Shown here: positions 15,601 through 22,947 of the stretch, piece by piece | Position numbering within the stretch: position 1 is the stretch's first letter | Layout of the letters: each line of letters starts with the position of its first letter | From: BRH-c25 sp964574195 | GTDB taxonomy: Bacteria; Bacillota; Clostridia; Lutisporales; Lutisporaceae | DNA: 24,025 nt | Direction: 5' to 3' | Assembly (NCBI GenBank): GCA_964574195.1 | Contig: CAZNMO010000052.1 | Span: 1 to 24,025, forward strand | The notes under the pieces: model-generated | What the model saw: the letters and a program-made list of their open reading frames with translations, nothing else | Told to the model about the DNA's origin: nothing | Databases searched by the model: none | Made by a program: the position numbers and the translations under genes

Positions 15601-16108
15601 TGTTCCAGCTTTTTTTCAGCTTCCTGCTTCCTGGTTTTGTATTTGACTATGCCTGCGGCTTCTTCAAATACATTTCTCCTGTCCTCGGATTTGTTGCTCA
15701 ATATTTCGTCGATCCTGCCTTGCCCTATTATGGAATAGCCATCCCTGCCTATACCTGTATCCATGAAAAGCTCATATATATCCTTGAGCCTGCAGCCGGT
15801 CTTGTTTATGAAGTATTCGCTTTCCCCTGAACGGTACATTCTCCTCATGATATTTATTTCCGTATAATCCACCGGGATCTTTCTGTCGCTGTTGTCAATG
15901 CAAAGCGATACCTCGGCAAAGCCAAGAGCCTTTTTGCTGTCGCTTCCGGCAAATATAACATCCTCCATACGGCTGCCTCTTAGGGCTTTTACACTCTGCT
16001 CACCCAACACCCATCTGATAGCATCTGATATATTGCTCTTACCGCTGCCGTTTGGATTTTTTCCGCAAAGGATTTGAAGCCGTGTATCTCAAGCTGTTTC
16101 AAGTACAA
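12650..16108 (-). CDS. smc: Chromosome segregation SMC ATPase; reading frame interrupted by an apparent deletion and an N gap
   Basis: Smc organises and compacts the chromosome with ScpA/ScpB. The start is a TTG at 16108 (GGGAG 9 nt upstream) giving MYLKQLEIHGFKSFAEK. Just after this the frame shifts: the next family residues, through the Walker A lead, are missing, and PNGSGKSNISDAIRWVLGEQ follows in another frame (see 16055-16063). The rest is canonical: FEEAAGIVKYKTRK, a long coiled coil, a hinge with GFCGVVGEMIKV and INAGGSMTGGS, a second coiled coil, then 10 Ns at 13041-13050 with another frame change. After the gap come HAELVLSDEENVLESGIEII, the signature LLSGGERALTAIALLFGI, Walker B FCVLDEIDAALDDANV and QFIIVTHRKGTMESADCLYG, ending at 12650. 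Both defects are probably assembly errors, so the true gene is likely intact. Confidence 0.93.
13041..13050. other. Assembly gap (10 Ns) inside smc
   Basis: Ten unspecified bases. Translated SMC ends at IAEIAESM before the gap and resumes with GHAELVL after it; compared with B. subtilis Smc about 25 residues (roughly 75 nt) are absent. The two flanking reading frames join only if the missing length is a multiple of three, so 10 is a placeholder. Confidence 0.95.
16055..16063 (-). other. Apparent ~40 bp deletion and frameshift in smc before Walker A
   Basis: The coding sequence goes from FAEK straight to CCAAACGGC (PNG of the Walker A motif) through only AAAAAT. Smc proteins have about 15 residues between FAE and PNG (RISVDFVKGVTAVVG in B. 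subtilis), i.e. 45 nt; 5 are present. The loss of about 40 nt removes the strand leading into the P-loop and shifts the frame by one. Confidence 0.8.
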
Positions 16109-16184
16109 ATCAAGTCACTCCCAAATAACAGAATTTAACTAGTTTATTTTAACATAAGTTGTCTGTATATGCTATAGGATGTAC

Positions 16185-16240
16185 GGGGCATCTTGCCCAT
16201 TGCCGCATAAAACATAAAGCCTACTACCATTTGCGGCAAT
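16185..16240. repeat. Hairpins between spoVS and smc
   Basis: A 9 bp stem (ATTGCCGCA at 16199-16207 with TGCGGCAAT at 16232-16240, 24 nt loop) is followed in the direction of transcription by a short GGGCA/TGCCC stem (16186-16198). Neither has a following T run. They lie just after spoVS and before smc and might act as weak terminators or RNA stability elements. Confidence 0.45.
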
Positions 16241-16281
16241 AAGCTTTCATAAAATTACTCTATGTATGATGTACAGCATTT

Positions 16282-16542
16282 TTATCTCGGCTCCACGATG
16301 AACTTTATCGCAGTTCTGTCCTCCCCGACAATTTTTATCTCTGAGAATGCGGGGACTACCACCAGGTCTATCCCATTGGGTGCTACAAAGCCTCTTGTAA
16401 TTGCAATTGCTTTAACTGCTTGATTTACAGCACCTGCACCAACTGCCTGAATCTCAGCCGAGGATCTTTCCCGCAGTACGGCAGCAAGGGCTCCGGCAAC
16501 TGATTTAGGTAGTGAATGAGCTGACACCTTTAGTACTTCCAT
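16282..16542 (-). CDS. spoVS: Stage V sporulation protein S
   Basis: An 86-residue protein with the highly conserved SpoVS/Alba-like sequence: MEVLKVSAHSLPKSVAGALA, then AEIQAVGAGAVNQAVKAIAI, then RGFVAPNGIDLVVVPAFSEI and ending EDRTAIKFIVEPR. In B. subtilis it is needed for spore coat assembly and the change from stage V, and it is transcribed early under sigma-H; the fold suggests nucleic acid binding. It is full length, with AGGAGG 8 nt before the ATG. Upstream is a sigma-H-like promoter and about 130 nt of leader holding three hairpins (16572-16680). It marks the organism as a spore former or a relative of one. Confidence 0.97.
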   Translation of the reverse strand: MEVLKVSAHSLPKSVAGALAAVLRERSSAEIQAVGAGAVNQAVKAIAITRGFVAPNGIDLVVVPAFSEIKIVGEDRTAIKFIVEPR

Positions 16543-16571
16543 TCCTGAAACCTCCTAAAATTTGAAATACG

Positions 16572-16680
16572 GTATAATATGCTTGCGCATATTATACACC
16601 TTTATCCAATGCCCGTGCGATTTTTTGCTCCGCAAAACGCACATGGGCGGATACCATGAATCTTTGCAGATTCATGGTAT
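16572..16680 (-). repeat. Three consecutive hairpins in the spoVS leader
   Basis: In transcript order: hairpin A, 16651-16680, a perfect 13 bp stem (ATACCATGAATCT and complement) with loop GCAA; hairpin B, 16611-16648, stems GCCC, GTGCG (with an AT bulge) and TTTTGC around a 3 nt loop; hairpin C, 16572-16597, a perfect 11 bp stem (GTATAATATGC and complement), again with loop GCAA. Two perfect stems with identical GNRA tetraloops on the transcribed strand point to a folded RNA. They could be the spoVS 5' leader or a small non-autonomous repeat. Confidence 0.8.
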
Positions 16681-16684
16681 AATA

Positions 16685-16713
16685 TAGTTCGATAAAAGTT
16701 TCAGAATTCCTTT
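16685..16713 (-). promoter_or_regulatory. Sigma-H-like promoter of spoVS
   Basis: On the minus strand AAAGGAATT (16705-16713) fits the sigma-H -35 consensus RNAGGAWWW exactly, and ATCGAACTA (16685-16693) fits the -10 consensus RNNGAATWW except for C in place of T. Spacing is 11 bp, as in B. subtilis sigma-H promoters. It begins 8 bp past the stop of the radical SAM gene. B. subtilis spoVS is a known sigma-H gene. Confidence 0.6.
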
Positions 16714-16720
16714 TTTTATA

Positions 16721-17785
16721 TCATATGGAATAATAGTCATATTTTGACATAGAACTACTTTTTTCACCATTTTTAACCACTATTTTGTCCATATCAGCAC
16801 ATTCATCTTGAAAAATTTCTATTTTGTCGATAGAAAATTTTTCCTTTAAATATGTAATATTACTTTTTCTGTTTCCAATGACCTCTGAGATATTCCTTGG
16901 ATTGACCCTTATGCTTATGGCCTTTTCCACTGTATCAAAGCGCTTGATGAGCAGCTCCAGCATGTCCCGGTAAAGCAAGGCTTCAACCAACTGCCTCATG
17001 GATGGGTGAAAGGGGCCGGCTACTACGTCTTTTCCTGTCAGGATGTTCTCAGTCGGCTGCAATCCTATTCTAATAACGTTTATTCCATTGCTTTCAAATA
17101 TCACAAGCAGCTTCTTCGATATTTCAGCAGCTTCCTCTATGGAAAGAGGGCTATATTCACCTCGCAGGTACAGCTCCTCCATATAGGTATTCTTAATGAC
17201 CAGTGCAGGATATATTCTGGCTATATCAGGCTTCAACCCAACCAGCCGCCTGGCTGTCTTGAGCATTTTCTCCTCGTTATCCCCAGGCAATCCTACCATC
17301 ATCTGTACTCCTACAGTAAAGCCATATTCCTTGAGAAGTGCCACAGCTTCCACAACATCCGTCGAGGTATGTCCTCTGTTACATATAGCAAGGACCTCCT
17401 CATCCATAGACTGTACTCCAAGCTCAACTATACCCACTCCATAGCGTTTCAGATTTTCTGCGGTTTCCCTGTCAATGCAGTCTGGCCTTGTGGACACTCT
17501 TATGCTTTCCAGCCTGCTATCCTTATAGTAGCTGTAGGCTGCTTCAAGAAGCTCAGTCTGGTATTCCATCGGTATAGCCGTAAAGCTTCCTCCATAGAAA
17601 GCAACCTCGATATGGCTACCTGACGCAGGGATCGTTTGCAGATATGCTTCTATCTTCTCTTTGACCTCTTCTGCCGTTACTTCTCCAATCTGCCCTGTTA
17701 TCTTTTTCTGGTTGCAGAATATGCAATCATGTGGGCAGCCTTTGTGCGGTACGAATATGGGAATGATATAATACTGCTTACTCAT
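16721..17785 (-). CDS. Elp3-like radical SAM protein (no acetyltransferase domain)
   Basis: A 354-residue radical SAM enzyme. The 4Fe-4S cluster motif is C17-x3-C21-x2-C24 (CPHDCIFC), with GGSFT at ~65-69, the substrate/SAM strand VSTRPDCID, ELGVQSMDEEVL and MMVGLPGD, all as in the Elp3/MiaB-like subgroup. Eukaryotic and archaeal Elp3 carry a C-terminal acetyltransferase domain; here the protein stops at about residue 354 without it. Clostridia commonly encode this protein between rnc and smc; its substrate is unknown, though tRNA is the obvious guess from Elp3. The C-terminal ~50 residues are divergent and less conserved. Start ATG overlaps the rnc stop by 8 bp (ATGAGTAA), so translation is coupled. 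Confidence 0.88.
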   Translation of the reverse strand: MSKQYYIIPIFVPHKGCPHDCIFCNQKKITGQIGEVTAEEVKEKIEAYLQTIPASGSHIEVAFYGGSFTAIPMEYQTELLEAAYSYYKDSRLESIRVSTRPDCIDRETAENLKRYGVGIVELGVQSMDEEVLAICNRGHTSTDVVEAVALLKEYGFTVGVQMMVGLPGDNEEKMLKTARRLVGLKPDIARIYPALVIKNTYMEELYLRGEYSPLSIEEAAEISKKLLVIFESNGINVIRIGLQPTENILTGKDVVAGPFHPSMRQLVEALLYRDMLELLIKRFDTVEKAISIRVNPRNISEVIGNRKSNITYLKEKFSIDKIEIFQDECADMDKIVVKNGEKSSSMSKYDYYSI

Positions 17786-18497
17786 GCTTTACCCCCAGGC
17801 CGGCTATGGCAGCTTTTGCCGCTGCCTGCTGTGCATCCTTCTTGCTGTGCCCTGCTCCGCTGCCTATCAAGGTGTTATTCAGGTATACCGCTACTTCAAA
17901 GGTCTTTTCATGATCGGGACCCTCTTCCTTCAGAAGCTTGTAGCTGAGCTTCCCCGAATTCTTTTTCTGCACATGCTCCTGCAGGAAAGACTTATAATCG
18001 CTGAATATCCTGCTTTCCACGGCAGCATTTATCGTATCCTCCAGGTTCTCCAGTATAAAGGTCTTGGCCTTTTTTATGCCACCGTCCAGATAGATGGCTG
18101 CTATTAGCGCCTCAAAAGCATCGGCCAGTAAGGAAGCTCTGTTTCTCCCGCCCGTGTTTTCCTCACCTCTGCTAATGAGCATATAACGACCCAGATTCAA
18201 TCTGTTTGCCGCATTGTAAAGGGACTGCTCACATACGATAACTGCCCTGAATCTGGTCAGGCTTCCCTCCGGAGAGTCCTTGCACTGTCTGTAAAGTTGA
18301 AGGCTGATTATCATATCAAGTATGGAATCACCTATGAATTCCAGCCTCTCATTGTGAAGAAGGAAGTCAGCTCTGGAAGCGACATATGAGCTGTGGGTCA
18401 GTGCGTTGTCCAATATGCCTATATCCTTGAAGGAATAACCGATGGTATTCTCCAGTTCATTTAATTGTTTCAATCTTGCGGGATCCATAATCGTCAA
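17778..18497 (-). CDS. rnc: Ribonuclease III
   Basis: A 239-residue double-stranded-RNA endonuclease that processes rRNA precursors and scRNA. The catalytic domain has NERLEFIGDSIL (E53, D57) and DAFEALIAAIYLDGG (D126, E129), the four acidic metal ligands; a double-stranded RNA binding domain covers about residues 170-238 (SYKLLKEEGPDHEKTFEVAV and GSGAGHSKKDAQQAAAKAA). The start is called as TTG at 18497 with GGAGG 7 nt upstream; an ATG three codons later is 16 nt from that site, too far. It follows the fabF terminator, so its own promoter must lie in 18500-18545, but I see no clear one. Confidence 0.95.
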   Translation of the reverse strand: MTIMDPARLKQLNELENTIGYSFKDIGILDNALTHSSYVASRADFLLHNERLEFIGDSILDMIISLQLYRQCKDSPEGSLTRFRAVIVCEQSLYNAANRLNLGRYMLISRGEENTGGRNRASLLADAFEALIAAIYLDGGIKKAKTFILENLEDTINAAVESRIFSDYKSFLQEHVQKKNSGKLSYKLLKEEGPDHEKTFEVAVYLNNTLIGSGAGHSKKDAQQAAAKAAIAGLGVKHE

Positions 18498-18543
18498 ATT
18501 GATTCCTCCCCTTGGTACTTTTTGTCCATTATTGTCCTGAAGC

Positions 18544-18597
18544 CAAAAAAAGAAAAAAGATTGGGAAGCATTCCTACTGGAATATTGTTCCCAATCT
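18544..18597 (-). terminator. Rho-independent terminator after fabF
   Basis: On the minus strand AGATTGGGAA pairs with TTCCCAATCT (10 bp); an inner ATTCC/GGAAT stem extends the hairpin. TTTTTTCTTTTTTT follows. It lies 13 bp past the fabF stop and ends the fatty acid operon before rnc. Confidence 0.92.
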
Positions 18598-18609
18598 CTA
18601 TCATATCAT

Positions 18610-19851
18610 TTATTCGTATTTTTTCAATATTATGCTGGCATTGTGACCCCCAAAGCCCAGTGAATTGGACATTGCATACCTTACATCCTTCTTGCGCGCC
18701 TTGTTTGGCACATAGTCCAGGTCACATTCCTCATCGGGAGTGGTGTAGTTGATAGTCGGAGGTATTATTCCCTCAGTGATCGACATCAGACAGGCAATGG
18801 CTTCAACAGCGCCTGCAGCTCCAAGCAAATGTCCCGTCATGGACTTGGTAGAGCTCATGGGCGTATTTTTGGCATCCTCGCCAAGCAGCTTTTTAACAGC
18901 CAGAGTTTCCAGCTTGTCATTCAAATCTGTCGAGGTTCCATGAGCATTGATATAATCAAGTTCCTTTGCTTCTATGCCTGCATCCTTGACCGCCTTCTGC
19001 ATCGCTTTCAGCGCACCGGATGCATCAGGGGCGGGAGCTGTGATATGATGTGCATCTCCTGTAGTTCCATAGCCCACTACCTCTCCATATATCCTTGCGC
19101 CTCTCTTTATTGCATGCTCCAGCTCTTCGAGTATAAGCATACCTGCACCCTCACCCATTACAAAGCCGTCTCTGTCCTTGTCAAAAGGCCTTGATGCAGT
19201 TTTTGGATCATCGTTTCTTGTGGACAAGGCCTTCATTGAACAGAAGCCGGCTACGGACATCTGTGTGATCGAAGCTTCGGTGCCTCCGCTGACCATGATG
19301 TCGGCATCGCCTCTCTGTATGATCCTGAAGGCTTCTCCTATCGCATTGGTAGCCGATGCGCAGGCTGTTACCACTGTTGTATTGGGTCCCTTGGCGTTCA
19401 GCGCTATGGATACATTGCCTGAAGCTATATTTGAGATCATCATCGGCACCATGAAAGGGCTTACCCTGCCCGGGCCTTTGTCACGCAGCACATCATGCTG
19501 TGCCTCAAGTGTTTCCATACCACCAATGCCGGAGCCTATGCATACTCCGAACATATCGCTGTCTACCGAATCCAGCTCCAATGCCGAATCCTGCACTGCC
19601 ATTTTGGATGCTGCCACGGCATATTGCGTGAATCTGTCCATCCTTCTGCATTCTTTCTTGTCAATGTAGTCAGTTGGTTCAAAGTCCTTGACTTCAGCGG
19701 CTATCTTGGTATCGTAACCTTCTGTGTCAAACCTGGTTATATAATCTACTCCGCATACTCCGTCCTTAAGACTCTGGAAAAACTTCTCCTTACCGGTACC
19801 TATGGGTGATATCACCCCGATTCCCGTTACAACGACTCTTCTCTTGTTCAA
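18610..19851 (-). CDS. fabF: 3-oxoacyl-ACP synthase II (FabF)
   Basis: A 413-residue condensing enzyme that extends acyl-ACP with malonyl-ACP. The catalytic triad is visible: C164 in TVVTACASATNAIG, H304 in INAHGTSTDLND and H341 in STKSMTGHLLGAAGA; the C-terminal NSLGFGGHNASIIL is also conserved. The start is a TTG at 19851, with GGAGAGG 6 nt upstream, giving MNKRRVVVTGIGVISPIG as in other FabF proteins. It is the last fab gene, separated from acpP by about 115 bp with a terminator-like hairpin, so part of its expression may be independent or attenuated. Confidence 0.97.
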   Translation of the reverse strand: MNKRRVVVTGIGVISPIGTGKEKFFQSLKDGVCGVDYITRFDTEGYDTKIAAEVKDFEPTDYIDKKECRRMDRFTQYAVAASKMAVQDSALELDSVDSDMFGVCIGSGIGGMETLEAQHDVLRDKGPGRVSPFMVPMMISNIASGNVSIALNAKGPNTTVVTACASATNAIGEAFRIIQRGDADIMVSGGTEASITQMSVAGFCSMKALSTRNDDPKTASRPFDKDRDGFVMGEGAGMLILEELEHAIKRGARIYGEVVGYGTTGDAHHITAPAPDASGALKAMQKAVKDAGIEAKELDYINAHGTSTDLNDKLETLAVKKLLGEDAKNTPMSSTKSMTGHLLGAAGAVEAIACLMSITEGIIPPTINYTTPDEECDLDYVPNKARKKDVRYAMSNSLGFGGHNASIILKKYE

Positions 19852-19933
19852 ATGATTCCTCTCCTTATAATAAAATGCGATATACGCCGATTATTTCGTT
19901 ATGGTATGGATAGGTACATGCTTGCTCTCTTAC

Positions 19934-19962
19934 AAAAAAAATGCCCCGTTTATACGGGACAT
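19934..19962 (-). terminator. Terminator or attenuator hairpin after acpP
   Basis: On the minus strand ATGTCCCGT and ACGGGGCAT form a 9 bp stem (one G-U) with loop ATAA, followed by eight T. It begins 3-4 bp past the acpP stop. Partial read-through would feed fabF while leaving acpP mRNA in excess. Confidence 0.85.
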
Positions 19963-19965
19963 TTT

Positions 19966-20193
19966 TTATTTATTGTTTTTTATGTAGTCAACTACATCGC
20001 CAACTGTTGAGAGCTTTTCTGCTTCCTCATCAGGTATCTCTATATCAAACTCCTCTTCGAGTGCCATTAAGAGCTCCACTATATCTAGTGAATCGGCACC
20101 CAAATCATCAATGAAGGAAGACTCCAATGTAACCTCTTCTGCATCTACACCAAGCTGTTCAGCAACTTTCTCCTGAACCTTCTCAAAAATCAT
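19966..20193 (-). CDS. acpP: Acyl carrier protein
   Basis: A 75-residue acidic carrier protein. The phosphopantetheine attachment site is S35 in the conserved LGADSLDIVELLMALEEEF. The four-helix layout is complete (VQEKVAEQLGVDAEEVTLES to VGDVVDYIKNN). The start is the ATG at 20193, with GGGAGG 8 nt upstream; a GTG three codons earlier overlaps that site. It carries acyl groups for FabH, FabF, FabG and FabK encoded around it. A terminator-like hairpin follows directly. Confidence 0.97.
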   Translation of the reverse strand: MIFEKVQEKVAEQLGVDAEEVTLESSFIDDLGADSLDIVELLMALEEEFDIEIPDEEAEKLSTVGDVVDYIKNNK

Positions 20194-20247
20194 CAAGTTC
20201 ACCTCCCTTCAGGAATGTATACGCTGCGGATACTTCCTCCACGCGCT

Positions 20248-20292
20248 AAAAAAGGCTTTTTTCTTCTCAAACATCATGATTTAGCCCTTTTT
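20248..20292 (-). other. Weak hairpin between fabG and acpP
   Basis: AAAAAGGGCT and AGCCTTTTTT on the minus strand pair with one bulged G around a ~25 nt loop. The T run is inside the stem rather than after it, so it is at best a weak attenuator of fabG-acpP read-through. Confidence 0.3.
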
Positions 20293-20306
20293 ATATTATG
20301 ATAATA

Positions 20307-21050
20307 TTACATAACCATACCACCGTCAATATTTATTACTTGCCCGGTTATATAGTCAGAATATTCCGACGCCAAGAACAGTACTGCTTTTGCTATGTCC
20401 TCAGGCTTTCCGATCCGCATCAACGGTATGTTGTTGGCGAATTCCTCCTTTACCTTGTCAGACAGCTTGCTGGTCATATCGGTTTCAATAAAGCCCGGAG
20501 CTACTGCATTGACATTTATGCCCCTCTTAGCCAATTCCTTGGCCATGGATTTGGTAAAGCCAATGAGTCCTGCTTTAGCTGCTGCGTAATTGGACTGTCC
20601 CGCGTTACCAATTATGCCAACTACTGAGGAAACATTAATTATTTTACCCGACTTTTGCTTTATCATAACCTTTGACACAGCTTTTGTACAAATAAATGCG
20701 CCCTTAAGATTTGTGGTCAGGACTTCATCAAATTCCTGCTCACTCATACGGATTATTAGGTTATCTCTGGTTATCCCGGCATTGTTTATTAATATATCTA
20801 TGCTGCCGAAAGTATTTAATACTTCATTTACCAAATTTTCTACCTGGTCGCTCTTTGATACGTCAGCCTTTACAGCCATTGCCGACGCGCCCATTTCCTC
20901 AATCTTCTTCACGACTTCAAGGGCGGCTTCACTGTTGGAGGTATAATTGACCACTACATTAGCACCCTTTTCAGCCAATAGAAGGGCGATAGCCCGGCCT
21001 ATGCCTCTTGAACCTCCTGTCACTACAGCTGTTTTTCCCTTTAATTGCAT
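20307..21050 (-). CDS. fabG: 3-oxoacyl-ACP reductase (FabG)
   Basis: A 247-residue short-chain dehydrogenase that reduces 3-oxoacyl-ACP with NADPH. The Rossmann loop TGGSRGIG is at residues 11-18, NNAG at 89-92, and the catalytic Asn-Ser-Tyr-Lys set is N114, S142 (NVSSVVG), Y155 and K159 (YAAAK). The tail YITGQVINIDGGMVM is typical of FabG. Its start overlaps the fabD stop by 10 bp, with GGAGAGG upstream inside fabD, so the two are translated together. Confidence 0.97.
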   Translation of the reverse strand: MQLKGKTAVVTGGSRGIGRAIALLLAEKGANVVVNYTSNSEAALEVVKKIEEMGASAMAVKADVSKSDQVENLVNEVLNTFGSIDILINNAGITRDNLIIRMSEQEFDEVLTTNLKGAFICTKAVSKVMIKQKSGKIINVSSVVGIIGNAGQSNYAAAKAGLIGFTKSMAKELAKRGINVNAVAPGFIETDMTSKLSDKVKEEFANNIPLMRIGKPEDIAKAVLFLASEYSDYITGQVINIDGGMVM

Positions 21051-21991
21051 TCCAACCTCTCCCTTATGCTTACTATTGTATTCTCCAAGGATTCCAAATC
21101 CTCAACATTATATACATAAAGGCCTTTGTCAATTTTCTTCACAAAAGCTGACAGGGTCTTGCCCGGTCCAACTTCTATAAATGTGTCCACACCCATGTCT
21201 ATCATGTGCCTTATGCTGTCCTCCCATAGCACAGAGCTGCTGACCTGTTCTATGAGGCATTTTTTGATCTGGTACTTATCCATTATCACCTGGGCATTTA
21301 CATTTGATACTACAGGCATTTCATTGTCTCTGATATCCATTTTCTCCAGGTCCTGTGCAAGCCTATCTCCGGCTGGCTTTAGGAGGCTTGAGTGGAAGGG
21401 TGCGCTTACAGGCAGCATTATCGCTCTCTTGGCCCCTCTTTCTTTCATGATCGTACATGCCTGCTCTACAGCCTTTGTATGTCCTGCTATTACGATCTGA
21501 CCAGGGCAGTTATAGTTTGCGGCTTCTACTACGCCGTAGCCGCTGGCCATCTTGAGGCATTCCTGTACGGATTCCCTTTCCATACCCATTATGGCTGCCA
21601 TGGTTCCTTCTCCTGCAGGTACTGCCTCCTGCATATACTTGCCTCTTTTCTTGACCAGCTCAACTGCATCAACAAAGCTAATCGCCTTTGAAGCTACCAG
21701 CGCGGAGTACTCGCCCAGGCTGAGCCCTGCTGTTATATGAGGCTCAATGCCTCTTAGCTTTAATACTTCAAGTATTGCTATGCTTGCTGTCAATATTGAA
21801 GGCTGGGTATTCTCTGTTTTCTTAAGCTCTTCTTCATCACCCTCAAAGCACAGCTTTTTCATGTCGATGCCAAGCCTCTCACTGGCAAGCTCAAATATCC
21901 TCATTGCTTCAACATAGTTATCTGCGATTTCCTTTCCCATACCAGGGTATTGTGCACCCTGTCCCGGAAAAATACATGCTATTTTTGACAT
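21041..21991 (-). CDS. fabD: Malonyl-CoA-ACP transacylase (FabD)
   Basis: A 316-residue enzyme loading malonyl groups onto ACP. The N-terminal FPGQGAQYPGMGKE oxyanion-hole motif is at residues 8-21, the nucleophile is S91 in GLSLGEYSAL, and the partner His is H200 in SAPFHSSLLKPA. The residue before the nucleophile is Leu where the E. coli enzyme has His (GHSLG), a variation seen in other Firmicutes FabD. The ATG follows the fabK stop by 1 bp, indicating coupling. Confidence 0.96.
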   Translation of the reverse strand: MSKIACIFPGQGAQYPGMGKEIADNYVEAMRIFELASERLGIDMKKLCFEGDEEELKKTENTQPSILTASIAILEVLKLRGIEPHITAGLSLGEYSALVASKAISFVDAVELVKKRGKYMQEAVPAGEGTMAAIMGMERESVQECLKMASGYGVVEAANYNCPGQIVIAGHTKAVEQACTIMKERGAKRAIMLPVSAPFHSSLLKPAGDRLAQDLEKMDIRDNEMPVVSNVNAQVIMDKYQIKKCLIEQVSSSVLWEDSIRHMIDMGVDTFIEVGPGKTLSAFVKKIDKGLYVYNVEDLESLENTIVSIRERLECN

Positions 21992-21992
21992 T

Positions 21993-22943
21993 CTAGTCCT
22001 CCTTAGACAATGCTTTTACTGCAGCCAAAGCTTCTTCTGCTTCCCTCATTATATCTTCCAAAATTGCCTTTGCAGGCTTTATTTCATTTACCAGTCCACT
22101 GATCTGTCCGGCCATTACCGAACCCATATTGATATCTCCGTCGACTACTGCGTCCTTTAGCCTGCCGGCTCCGAGCTTTTCATATTCTTCAGCAGTTGCA
22201 TTGACCTTCTCCAGCTTTTCAAATTCTCTGGCAAGCTTGTTCTTCATTATTCTTACCGGATGTCCGGTTGCTCTGCCGGTTACGACTGTTCCTCTGTCTC
22301 CGGCTTTTATTATAGCCTGCTTATAGTTTTCATGGGCGGTGCATTCAGCCGCACATACGAATATCGTTCCCAGCTGCACGCCTTGTGCTCCCAGAGCTAA
22401 AGCAGATATAACACCTCTTCCGTCTGCGATGCCTCCTGCGGCTATTACAGGGATGTTTACAGCATCAACCACCTGGGGCACCAGCGCCATAGTCGTAAGC
22501 TCGCCTACATGGCCACCTGATTCTGTTCCCTCCGCAATTACAGCGTCCACGCCCTCCTGCTCCATTTTCTTGGCAAGAGCTACAGCGGGCACTACAGGTA
22601 TTATTTTTGTTCCGATTTCCTTGAACCTGGCAATATATTTACCCGGATTACCTGCTCCGGTGGTTATTACAGGTACTCTTTCCTCATATACAGCTTCAAT
22701 CACTTCATCAACAAAAGGTGAAAGTAGCATTATATTTACACCGAAGGGTTTGTCAGTCAACTGCTTAACCTTCTTTATCTCATTCCTTACAAAGCTTCCC
22801 GGTGCATTTCCTGCACCTATGATACCTAAGCCTCCGGCATTGGATACAGCCGCAGCGAGTTCTGCTGTAGCTACCCAGGCCATGCCTCCCTGCAGGACAG
22901 GATAATCTATTCCCAACAAACTGCATATCGAAGTCTTGAACAT
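21993..22943 (-). CDS. fabK: Enoyl-ACP reductase II (FabK, FMN-dependent)
   Basis: A 316-residue TIM-barrel flavoenzyme of the nitronate monooxygenase-like family. QGGMAWVATAELAAAVSNAG begins near residue 18, ESGGH with catalytic H145 lies at 141-145, and the FMN phosphate loop AAGGIADGRG is at ~168-177. The protein ends with the GSVMAGQISGLVNEIKPA segment characteristic of FabK rather than of nitronate monooxygenases. Context inside a fab operon without fabI supports a role as the enoyl reductase; this type is insensitive to triclosan. It follows fabH by 4 bp. Confidence 0.95.
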   Translation of the reverse strand: MFKTSICSLLGIDYPVLQGGMAWVATAELAAAVSNAGGLGIIGAGNAPGSFVRNEIKKVKQLTDKPFGVNIMLLSPFVDEVIEAVYEERVPVITTGAGNPGKYIARFKEIGTKIIPVVPAVALAKKMEQEGVDAVIAEGTESGGHVGELTTMALVPQVVDAVNIPVIAAGGIADGRGVISALALGAQGVQLGTIFVCAAECTAHENYKQAIIKAGDRGTVVTGRATGHPVRIMKNKLAREFEKLEKVNATAEEYEKLGAGRLKDAVVDGDINMGSVMAGQISGLVNEIKPAKAILEDIMREAEEALAAVKALSKED

Positions 22944-22947
22944 TTGC

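Noticed and set aside
21700..21730. GLSLGE in place of GHSLGE at the FabD nucleophile as a possible loss of function
   Set aside because: Leu at this position occurs in other Firmicutes FabD proteins, and the nucleophile S91 and catalytic H200 are present.
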